11,049 nucleotides of DNA from Hypholoma sublateritium FD-334 SS-4. Its lineage: Eukaryota; Basidiomycota; Agaricomycetes; Agaricales; Strophariaceae. The translations under genes and the position numbers were made by a program. A model generated the notes under the pieces. The model searched no databases. It had not been told where the DNA came from and was given only the letters and a program-made list of their open reading frames with translations. Below are positions 1 through 8,289 of the stretch, piece by piece; position 1 is the stretch's first letter; each line of letters starts with the position of its first letter. The stretch spans positions 30,645 to 41,693 of the forward strand of contig KN817720.1 of the NCBI GenBank assembly GCA_000827495.1, in the 5' to 3' direction.

Positions 1-486
1 ACACTGACCCGAAGGTAATCAATAGCACAAGTATACCCGTATACGGGCGCTGTCTGATGATAGTGACATTCTCGTGCAAATGATGCAAACTAGCACAAAT
101 CAGATTGCACGTAGTCATAGTTCCATTCCCTGCCAGACCAACAACAGCCACCCTACATTCCATAAAGCCTTGACTCTCTGCTTGTAGCGCAAGTTGCAGA
201 CACAAGCGCACGATCTGTACAATTTTAAGAATTATGTAACAGGAAAGTTGACAGGGACTACTTCACCATAGAATTGTCCATCTGGAACTGTTGTGATATA
301 GTAGAGAAGAGAGACCATATACACAAGATTTGAAATTCATCAAGCAAATAAGGGAGTTGGTAAGCCCCGGCGTCAAGTCCACAAAATCAATGACTGACAT
401 ACCAATCTGTACCCCATAAAAGCCAATTCATAACTTAGATGCGCCTCTTAGGTTCTCATTATAGATGTGTTTGGTGTTGTGAGGTT
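1..486. other. Non-coding stretch, no gene seen
   Basis: I find no supportable coding region, RNA gene or mobile element here. The only structure I can point to is a 12-bp perfect palindrome, CCCGTATACGGG, at 36-47. The flanking sequence does not extend it, so it may be chance. Confidence 0.5.
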
Positions 487-1353
487 TGGTCAGCAAGTTG
501 ACTTCCGGCTTCACAGCCACCAGCAGATATATGCATGCAGAAAACCAGCCGAGAAAGAATGTTGACAGCAAGGTGGGAGAAACACATCCTGGATCATGTG
601 ACAATGACCATGTATCTACATAATATTGAACAAGAATATTTACAACAATTAAAGGTAACCAATTTTGGACATATTCTGCAAAATCAACACAGCAAAAGTA
701 AATTTATAAATTATATGCGCTGAATACTTAGCCAGNGAAAGGCANGGCACGTACTNTACATTCTTGATCCCAGAGGNGCAAGAAATGCTTAGCCAAGCAT
801 TTGCTGTTGTATTGAATGAATGCCATCATACGTTGGCAGCATCGAAATAATTGGTCAGCAAAATGGCTTTCAACTACACAGCCACCACATGATGCNAGTC
901 AACCCCATATAAGCNATACCTTCCTCAGTCCAAACCATAACCTTAGACTCGCGACCAGTCTGCTCACAAGCTCTACGCAACTTGACTGTGCAAAAGATAT
1001 AACAAATGTTGTGTTACATAATACGAGGACAAAAGCGGATGATTGATGCGAGCTTAGTCCACTGTCACGCTCTCGTGTAAATTGTGTGATCTAATATTCA
1101 TACAAACCACTCTAAACACCGGCTTGCCAGGGTGAATATGCCGCTGGCCTCACGTACAGCCCATGGACACTGATGACTGAAATGCAGTCAGCAGGAAGGA
1201 GTAGTTGCAATCAACGGCTAGGATGCTGATAGGCATGGNGGACGCCAGGAGGAGATGGAAGGGAGGAAGAAAGCCAGGAGTTCGCTGTTGTGTTGAATAA
1301 AGGCGTTGAAATGATTGGTAAACCAGCTGGCTTTCAGCTACACAGCCACCACG
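487..1353 (+). repeat. Decayed dispersed direct repeat, three copies
   Basis: Three diverged direct copies share the block 'TGGTCAGCAA...GGCTT...CACAGCCACCA'. Copy 1 is short (487-522). Copies 2 (791-890) and 3 (1272-1353) are longer and start with AGCCA, then TT(T/C)GCTGTTGT(A/G)TTGAAT. Copy 3 lacks roughly 15 bp that copy 2 has in the middle. Copy 2 and its surroundings hold several N bases. The spacing of about 300 and 480 bp is irregular, so this is not a regular tandem array. It could be remnants of one small mobile element or a broken-up tandem repeat. No open frame runs through the copies. The sequence between them, including the short frames at 535-723 and 816-1046, looks non-coding. 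Confidence 0.55.
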
Positions 1354-1869
1354 CGAAATAATAGATACCGACAGCTAATAGTAAGTACTAGCACTGAGCA
1401 GACCATAATTATTGGAAACAATCAATGATAAAATTTGTTGTTTGCCTGAGCACCACGGAACGACTNAAAAGAGAAGAGTTACATGGGGTAGTTGGACTCC
1501 GACTGTGAGAGTAGAGACCCGCCCAACATCATGGCAAGCACACACGAGAGTCATAGGTATGACAAATCATTGAAGGGTACACCGTACTGTACACACACAA
1601 AAGGACCATGCCACGGCATNGTTAAGGGCATATGATTCTTGNATTATTGACTTANAGCCAAAAATAGATGGCATCACAAACGACATCTGATGGCATGCCA
1701 ACATGCTGACCAATTGCCAAGGCGGGCCAGCNAAGAAATGATGGCATCACAAAGNGCAGNGTGGGCCAAAGGCCAAGACCTGATGCCATCACACATCAAT
1801 TCCCAGGGGGCATTATTTCGAACATGAGCATCTCGCGGGCTCCCCGGATTAAAAGAACTCACTTTTTTT
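1354..1869. repeat. Gene-free stretch with short GATGGCATCAC repeats
   Basis: No gene is visible. Between 1667 and about 1795 a short word recurs: GATGGCATCACAAA at 1667-1680 and again at 1740-1753, a shorter GATGGCAT at about 1689, and a variant GATGCCATCACA near 1782. GGGCCA/GGCCAA words lie between them. Six Ns fall in 1620-1760, so the sequence itself is uncertain here. Eight T's abutting CAAAAAAG at about 1863-1878 form a small A/T palindrome that may mark the 3' side of the minus-strand pseudogene. Confidence 0.3.
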
Positions 1870-2135
1870 TCAAAAAAGACTCGTAATCAATTGATCACGT
1901 GCCCCTATGTTTCTCCTCCGCAGATGTATTTTGTTCATACTGCCTCGTTTAATGGCCATAGAACCATGCTGCGGTCCCTTGATAATAGAAGGGGATGATA
2001 GTTCCTTGTTAGAACNGTTNGCTGGAGTCTCATAGCGAGTTTTTGTACTGTCTCCCGGTTTGTCAAGGGAACGCCCTTTGATAGAGACGTTGCCCATAAC
2101 TCCCATCGTCACAGACTCATGAGCTAGGACCATTC
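1870..2135 (-). other. Possible decayed 3' tail of the P-like pseudogene
   Basis: An 89-codon minus-strand frame covers this stretch (MRMVLAHESVTMG... to ...LITSLF). Its start (LAHESVTMGVMGNVSIKGRS) could be the last part of the family found at 2136-4040, but it lies in a different frame from the preceding piece. Two Ns (2016, 2020) fall in it. I cannot separate a decayed C-terminus from a chance open frame, and I do not claim it as a gene. Confidence 0.2.
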
Positions 2136-4040
2136 TCAACTGATTCTATTANCCGCCTTCTTTGAACTGCTGACGAGGGCACGTCTCAGTCCCTCGTTAT
2201 CTGCCTTCAACACATGTTTAATGCTCCGAAAAGCAAAAATCCACGTGTAGCCTAAAAGTGACCCTATCAACGGATGTTGGGCTCTCGAAGTAGCAATGAA
2301 GGAACTGATGTGAGGTCCTTCCCATCTCAACGGATCCCAAGAACCTGGAATAGTGCCAAAAACACACTTTTGTCGCATTGAACAAGTGTGAATGCGGGGT
2401 CTTGGATGTCCAGTGTGTCTTCGCTATCTGTGCCAGGCAGAGAAGCCTCGTTTGCCTCAATTTTTTGTTTCATTGTACCATGAATATCCTCGAACATGTT
2501 TGAGGCGATCACGTGATTCATTTATAGTGAGGGGACTGGAGAAGAGATGCAGTACAGAAAACTTGTGAACTGGCTTGGAAAGTGGATCGTTGGCATCAAT
2601 GCCAACATAAGCCTGCAGCGGTGGAGGCACACCCTTGATTGGAATTGTGGAGGCATTGGCAGCAATTCCTGCAAGATCGTCGAGGTCGGGGTCAGCATCT
2701 TCATCAGAAAATGAAGGCAGATATTCAATTGATGGGGTTGTGGCAACCCAAGGAATGTCTTGCTCCTCCTCTGTTTTATTGTGCTTGCCAGTTTCTAGGT
2801 CACCAACAAGAACTATCTTCCCATTACCAAAAGCACACAATATCTTCCCATTACCAAAAGCACACATAATGTCATACCCTCCCTCTGCTTCTATGCGAGA
2901 GAATGGCACAGTGAATCCATGCTCGGCAAGCTCCTTCTCGGCAAGATGGCATCCTTTGTGAATTGTTCCACGAGCCCAGAAGCACAATGGAGTCCACACA
3001 GAGATTTCCTGTAAATGCCGCAGGGTTCAGGTGGTCATATTTACTTGTAATCTTGACATCTTTGTTGTAAATGGGCTTGACTTTGAGGCGTCAAGCATCG
3101 CCCCCCCATTCAGGATGTTTCTCGAGAATATTAACACACTGTACAGCACCATCAATTCAGTTGGCAAGCTGAAGAACATCGGCATTCGTGTCATTTCCAA
3201 CCATAGTGCAAATCTTTCCGAAGACTTTCTCAAGGCCATCTGTTCCTAGAAGAATAATATAGAAGACGCCTGTGGGGTTATCACACTGGGCCTTTTCAAC
3301 AGAGAAATACACATTCTTGATCATGGACATGACATTGAAGTAAGATTGTACCGGAATGAAGTTTCCCTTGTCCGTGTGGTAAAGTGTGAGGATAAGATGA
3401 GCGGCCGTACTGAGATTGACTAGCTGCTGGTTGAGCGATAATGAGACATCAAGATAGGTGCTCAGTAAGTGCTCATAGAGTTGGCCAAGGAGCTGAAGAA
3501 TTTCCCATGCGGATCGTTGGAGAGGGTTTGAGGTGGAAGCAACAGCAGATCCTAACTGACTGATGGTGTAGAGAAGTTTTATCATCAATACAACATCTTG
3601 TTTATCGTTGGGGGAGAGTAAGGAATCTATTGTTAGATTGGTCATTGAGCCAATCGATTGCAGATGTTCACAAAGGATGGGCAATGTGATTGCGTGGCCA
3701 TGAATACTGAATCCCTTCTGTCGAATAGCCATATTTCTGAAATGTTTGAGGACATGCTTCCAGTCAAAGTCTGCTGTCAAGCCATTGTCCCCACAAGCAA
3801 GGTTAAAGAGAGGTAACATTGACAGTGTCCCATAAATGCTCTCCATTCGGTTAAGTGGATCTGAAGGTAAGTATGTTGGTGAGCATCATTTTGTTAATTT
3901 GAGAAGCAGAACTTACACTTCAAAGCAATGTTGATGAGAGCGCGACAGCAACGGCTGTCGCCATCTGAGCAGACACAATAAAGTGAAACTTTGAGAGGTG
4001 CTTGTTGAGCGACAACTGCAGCAATTGCCACCAGTGGCTG
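2136..4040 (-). pseudogene. Decayed P-element/THAP9-like multicopy gene, 5'-truncated
   Basis: Exon A is 4040-3917 (TAG acceptor at 4043-4041, phase 0, 41 codons). A 56-nt intron follows at 3916-3861 (GTAAGT...CAG, branch CTCAC). Exon B starts at 3860; the junction rebuilds one Tyr codon and continues PLNRMESIYG. The first 275 residues are open. Motifs there: CSDGDSR (about 24-30), DFDWKHVLKHFRN (72-84) and GTDGLEKVFG (247-256, Glu252), followed by GNDTN. Beyond that the same frame runs on, broken by TGA at 3159-3157 and 3093-3091, where the family has Arg as I recall it. A frameshift at about 3003-2994 (GT run) leads to VWTPLCFWARGT..., and another at the A6 run 2466-2461 leads to IEANEASLPGT. 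More stops follow. The motifs resemble the D..HLLK..RN and L.QD.LEnfFg.iR motifs of P-element/THAP9 transposases; this is inference. Upstream exons are missing: the transposon insertion site begins 20 bp away. It is probably not functional. Confidence 0.7.
2814..2866. repeat. 27-bp tandem duplication inside the pseudogene
   Basis: The 27 bases at 2814-2840 are followed directly by a second copy at 2841-2867 that differs only in its last base. On the minus strand this doubles nine codons, giving CAFGNGKILCAFGNGKIV. In-frame tandem duplication in a decayed gene is most simply explained by replication slippage. Confidence 0.9.
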
Positions 4041-4060
4041 CTAGTCTCATGCATTAGATA

Positions 4061-4096
4061 AGGTAGCGGACATTCATAGTCAATGAACGTCACGTG
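4061..4096 (+). repeat. Left terminal inverted repeat (36 bp)
   Basis: Matches the reverse complement of 6999-7034 at all 36 positions. It begins AGGTAGCGGA and its inner edge is the palindrome CACGTG. It is presumably bound by the transposase DNA-binding domain. Confidence 0.95.
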
Positions 4097-4268
4097 CCTT
4101 ATGTGACATGATCCGAATCAGGAAAGTTTTGGGTAATTTATGCAAAAAGACGTATTTTTGTGCGCTTCAAACAATTCTGAGGAAATCTGTTCCCAACATA
4201 TTGTAGACATACTAATTTGACACGTTATCGTACTCTTATTTCACCAACAAGTAGTGTTTTGGCGGTGA

Positions 4269-4274
4269 TATAAG
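4269..4274 (+). promoter_or_regulatory. Candidate TATA box of the transposase gene
   Basis: TATAAG in the context GGTGATATAAGCG lies 76 bp upstream of the proposed ATG at 4350. Transcription starting about 25-35 bp downstream would begin near 4295-4305, leaving a short leader and excluding the small upstream frame at 4279-4341. This is a motif match plus spacing only. Confidence 0.4.
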
Positions 4275-4349
4275 CGAAATGGTAATCTATATTTGTACGA
4301 CGCGTACCAATATCCACAAACACCTCCCATATACACCGTAAACGCGCTA

Positions 4350-6700
4350 ATGAGCCGTCGAAAACGTGCAGTATCAGCACGTTCTGCAAATTTTAGCAAG
4401 CCAAAGGGTGATGGTCCGCAAAAACGGCAGAAGTGTCATCACACAGAGGACACATATGATATCAGTGATAAAGAGGTGCGCAATGCACATTTAAGCTTCC
4501 CGTGAATATGGTCTCAAAGCGTGTTTTCACGCGTCAGAATGTTCCCACTTCATGCAGTCTACCAATACAAAATGACTTAGAACCTCAGAAGCCCAAAATC
4601 CACGCAATGACAACAACATTTCGTGCTGCTATCCCAAGAGCGCACCTTGATCCACGTGTCTGCAAAGGAGATTCAAACTTTCATGAGTTTCAAGTCAACA
4701 TTACACCAGATGCCGAGGACTTAGAAGATGACTTACCAGAGCTTTTATCTGATACTGAAGACCCCTGGGATTTAGAATCAGATTCAGACACCACAGTGGA
4801 TGAAGACGAGCACCGCACCTCGGAAGACTTTGATGACGAGATCAACAATGTATATCTTGATGGAGAGGACCCCTTTTACCCCCCTGAAGTCTCTCGAGAT
4901 GAGTTGATTGACATAGTTGACAAAACTCGCCCCGGAAAGGAACGAGAAGCACCTACCCAAAAAAGTTCACGTGAAGCACTATCCGATCTTGCAAATATCA
5001 TTCGACCTCGATGGAAAAAAGGCCCAGGATATAGGGATCCTGAAATTGACCTGTTCACGCGATCACGACTGGAAGGAATGCAGTCAATGCTTAATTTCTA
5101 CACCAACACGCAGTCAAAGACATACGATGCTTGGGGAGCCTCGTCTTGCCAACCTGCTATTGCCGGAGGGCGCGGGAGATACTGTGCTTTAAAACTTCGC
5201 AAACTCACAAGGCAATTTATCAAAGACCGCTCGATCCTCCCAGTGAATCCCTATGGAGATTGGAATGAATCAATGCTTGTGGACGAGGATCTTGCAAATG
5301 ACATCAACCTTTACCTTCAGGAGGTTGGTCGGGAAATTTCCGCAAAGAAACTTCAGCAATACCTTGCGCAAGACGACGTGTGCGCCAAACATGGAATCGA
5401 AAAACCTATTGCGGAGCGCACAGCACGGCGTTACCTGAATGCCTTGGGTTATCGCTTTACCACACCAAAAAAGGGGCAATATGCGGATGGCCATGAATGC
5501 GACGATGTGGTTTTCTATCGACAAAATGTTTTCCTTCCCCAGTGGAGACACATTCAGCACCGCATGGACAGTTGGATTACGGCCGATTGCTTACCCGAAT
5601 ACGGACCCAAGATGCCTGGGCTTCAGGTCATTGCCTGGTTTCATGACGAATCTATTTTCTACGCACATGATCGTCGAAAACGGGCCTGGTATCATAAAGA
5701 TGCACCAGCCACACCTTATCGCAAGGGCGAAGGTGCTTCTTTGATGATCGCGGACTTCGTTTCAGCTGATTTTGGATGGCTTTGCTCACCTGATGGACGG
5801 CGCACTGCACGGCGAATATTGAAGCCAGGCAAGAACAAAGATGGATATTTTTCTAATGAAGATATCATCGAGCAAGCTGAAGAAGCAATCAGTATTCTCA
5901 AGGAATGTTATCCGCAATACGAACATGTCCTGATTTACGACAATGCATCTACTCACCTCAAGCGGCCGGAAGATTCACTTTCAGCGCGAAAAATGCCTAA
6001 AGGAACACCAAAAGAAGGCCAAAACTGGGGAATAGAAGTCACAAAACGCGATGCAGTGTCAGGAAAGATAATTTATAAAGCGGATGGAAAGCCCGAGAAG
6101 ACAAAGATTCACATGGGTGATGCGCGTTTTGCTGATGGTACACCCCAGCCTCTGTACTTCCCTGCTGGACATAGCCGGGAGGGAGTCTTCAAAGGAATGG
6201 CAGTGATCCTTGAAGAACGCGGGTTTGGCGACATGTCAAAACTCCGTGCAGAATGCAAAAAATTCAAATGCGCACCTGTTGGACCCGGGCAAGAGCAAAG
6301 GTGTTGTTGCCGCCGTATTCTTTACAACCAGCCTGACTTCGTGAATATTCCCTTGGTCCTTGAAACAGCATGCAAAGCAGCAGGAGTGACTGCTTTCTTC
6401 CTGCCAAAGTTCCACTGCGAACTCAATTTCATTGAGCAATGCTGGGGATACGCAAAGCGGATTTATCGCCTTTGTCCGGAGTCGTCGCGGGAAGATCAAC
6501 TCGAGAAAAACGCGCTGAACTCACTGGATATCCCCTTAGACACGATGCGCAAATTTGCCAACCGCTCGCGACGGTTCATGGATGCGTATGATCGAGGCCT
6601 CAATGGACGGCAAGCTGCATGGGCAACAAGGAAGTATCGAGGACATCGAGTGTTGCCAGAGGGGATCATGAACGAGCTGGAGAAGAATAGTGTTGTTTGA
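4350..6700 (+). CDS. DDE transposase, IS630/Tc1/mariner superfamily, long D2-E insert
   Basis: It would cut and paste the surrounding element in the nucleus. My model joins 4350-4475 and 4538-6700 across a 62-nt intron (GTGCGC...CAG, branch-like TTCAC), phase 0, giving 762 aa. Exon 1 encodes MSRRKRAVSAR...PQKRQK, a basic stretch fit for a nuclear signal. Without splicing, translation would begin at ATG 4508. Residues ~100-155 are strongly acidic. A helix-turn-helix region lies at ~308-350 (ISAKKLQQYLAQ...TARRYLNALGYRF). Catalytic residues: Asp412 in AWFHDESIFYAHDRRK, Asp510 in YDNASTH, Glu675 in FHCELNFIEQCWGYAKR. D1 and D2 are separated by 97 residues; D2 and E by 164, against the usual 34-39 of Tc1/mariner. 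The insert carries cysteines 615, 620 and 631-633 (CCCRR), close to HC 668-669, a possible zinc site. The C-terminus reads RKYRGHRVLP, as in many agaricomycete proteins I recall. No stops, frameshifts or Ns. The transposase assignment is firm; exon 1 is inference. Confidence 0.88.
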
Positions 6701-6998
6701 GCGGGTGTCAGCATGTGGCGACATGAGGAAAGTGTGGATGTAGAGAGGAGATAAATGCCACCGTTATCACACTTTCTGATCATCAATGTCAAACATCGAA
6801 CTTCTTGCGCGTCTTATTTCTCAGGCATCCTGCAGCCGATTGGCTCAAATTCTCGATTCATAAGGCTAATATGTATAGAAATGAAATGTTGGGAATGGAT
6901 TTCCCATTTTCCCTCTGGTTGTGCATATATACTTTCTCCATGGTTTGTCCGCGAGATACTTGCCTAATTTGATTTGGAATGTCACAAGAAAATAACGC
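6701..6998 (+). other. 3' non-coding part of the transposon
   Basis: AT-rich sequence between the transposase stop and the right inverted repeat. I see no further gene and no perfect AATAAA. The subterminal inverted repeat at 6970-6986 lies at its right edge. Confidence 0.6.
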
Positions 6999-7034
6999 CA
7001 CGTGACGTTCATTGACTATGAATGTCCGCTACCT
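6999..7034 (-). repeat. Right terminal inverted repeat (36 bp)
   Basis: Perfect reverse complement of 4061-4096, ending ...CCGCTACCT directly before the TA at 7035-7036. Identity of the two ends with no mismatch suggests little time since transposition. Confidence 0.95.
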
Positions 7035-7036
7035 TA

Positions 7037-7162
7037 TGGGCAGTTGCCCAAGTAGTCCCATGCATCCACAGGGGCAGTTGCCCAAGAGCTTGGGCAACTG
7101 CCNAACAGCCATTTTCAAGCCAAAGCAAAAGTAATTTCTTTCTATGCCTGGGCAGTTGCCCA
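7037..7162. repeat. Cluster of four GGGCAGTTGCCC palindromic boxes
   Basis: The near-palindrome TGGGCAGTTGCCCA occurs at 7037-7050 and 7149-7162. Between them are two more copies of the core facing each other, at 7073-7086 (GGCAGTTGCCCAAG) and 7089-7102 (CTTGGGCAACTGCC). These two are perfect 14-bp inverted arms around a 2-bp centre, so about 30 bp could form a hairpin. Each box is itself symmetric (GGGCA/TGCCC arms). The first box starts directly after the transposon's TA duplication. The function is unknown; candidates are a protein-binding cluster or the end of a foldback element. Confidence 0.8.
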
Positions 7163-8289
7163 GCATGTTTTCCGGCACCAGCTGGCATGTAGCTGAGTTT
7201 GAAAAAATCAGCCATGCCGAGAGCCATCACTGGGTTGTCATCCACACCAATTCACCCACCTCTCAGCAGTCCTGCTTCTTCCCTTCTGCTCCTGACATTC
7301 TGGGAGTGATTCTGGTGGATGTCTAATGCTTTCATATCAGCTCTCAATGACACTGGTACCCATGGTATAGCTCAGGAGCAACAGGAATCTTGGGATGAAG
7401 CCTGAGGTTGAGTGAAGNGGTATGAATGACAACCCAGTGATGGCTCTCTACCCATTTCGTTGCATTTGCCTATCTATCTCAGTCAGTTCTGCTTTGATTC
7501 CTTAGCTGTTTTTTTGAGGCTGTGCGGATTGTAAATGCGGTTCTAACAGTGTGTACCACATTCCGGAGCGATTTTGAATCGTTGCACAATGTCCATAATA
7601 CGGTATTTTAACCGTACATCCATAGATATTTCATGGAGAGCTCATTTGGGCAGATATTCAAATTCTGTAAAACCGAAGCTTTAGTTAATAGACATAGTCA
7701 CCTATTTCAACCATTGAATCAGGACCAGCAGCAAGGGTGGCTCCAGATGCAATTGAGATGCATCTGTGATCCTGCTCTACTTGCTCAGTGAATAATGTTG
7801 TTATAAAGGGAGTTATTCTGTAAATCGCAGCGTACATGTTTAGTCCTAGTAAAGGTCTTTCTAACGCATGTCTTAGCATGTTTGTCCGATCAGAATTGAC
7901 CATGAAACAAGCTAATCATTCAAAAGGTGGAGGAGGAGATGGTGTACTTTGGAGTTTTCACTCATTCAACTTGCTTAATCTGCTGCATAAACACTCAAAC
8001 CATATAGGTATATACTACCACTGCACTATCTAAAAGATTTGAAGGAAATCCCCCATGAATTGACAGAGATAGACTCTTATCTGTTCTGGTGGGAAGGGGG
8101 ATGATGCCACCATCAGTATTTGATCAGCATACACCGCCATTTGTACTAAACATGTCTGTTGTGTGACATTTGCACGAGGTCACGGTCCTTTTAGAACATT
8201 GACGCCATGTGAAAACAACGTTGTCGCCAGTTGGCCTCTGGGATTTGGACACNGTGACCACATTTGACATGGACAGTAGGTGTAATGTT
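7163..8289. repeat. Gene-free stretch containing an imperfect foldback
   Basis: A 23-bp block at 7219-7241 (GAGAGCCATCACTGGGTTGT...) recurs exactly in inverted orientation at 7426-7448. The similarity continues inward more weakly (CCACACC..TTCAC against TCATACC..TTCAC, then CTGCTCCTGA near 7287 against TCAGGAGCA near 7370). The whole resembles a decayed ~230-bp hairpin or MITE-like foldback centred near 7334. From 7449 to 8289 I see no gene. The 72-codon minus-strand frame at 7685-7903 has no recognisable motif. Confidence 0.5.

Larger units (their letters stand above)
4059..7036 (+). mobile_element. Complete Tc1/mariner-like DNA transposon with TA duplication
   Basis: The element proper is 4061-7034 (2974 bp), flanked by TA at 4059-4060 and 7035-7036, the target duplication expected of the IS630/Tc1/mariner superfamily. 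The ends are perfect 36-bp inverted repeats (4061-4096 and 6999-7034) starting AGGTAGCGGACATTC and ending in CACGTG. A weaker subterminal inverted repeat follows (TGTGACAT..TCC.AATCA at 4102-4120, reverse-complemented at 6970-6986). It carries one gene, an uninterrupted two-exon DDE transposase. Perfect ends, a perfect target duplication and an intact frame point to a recent insertion that could still be autonomous, in contrast to the decayed sequence around it. Cargo is absent: 4097-4349 is promoter and leader, and 6701-6998 is 3' non-coding. Confidence 0.93.

Noticed and set aside
2814..2867. CRISPR-like direct repeat
   Set aside because: Two adjacent copies without spacers in a eukaryotic coding remnant: a tandem duplication.
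2635..2961. Plus-strand frames of 108 and 76 codons
   Set aside because: Antisense shadows of the pseudogene; no motif, and composition reflects the opposite strand.
2457..2999. 180-codon minus-strand frame as a separate gene
   Set aside because: It is the frameshifted continuation of the P-like pseudogene: its sequence follows directly on the motifs before it, and the frame break lies at a GT run.
4279..4341. Upstream 20-codon frame (ATG 4279 to TAA) before the transposase start
   Set aside because: If TATAAG at 4269 is the TATA box, transcription would start downstream of this ATG, so it would not be in the mRNA.
7009..7245. 78-codon minus-strand frame
   Set aside because: It runs from the foldback arm across the palindromic boxes into the transposon's terminal repeat and contains an N; an accidental frame.
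7685..7903. 72-codon minus-strand frame in the gene-free stretch
   Set aside because: No motif, no splice partners and no similarity I recognise; length is compatible with chance.
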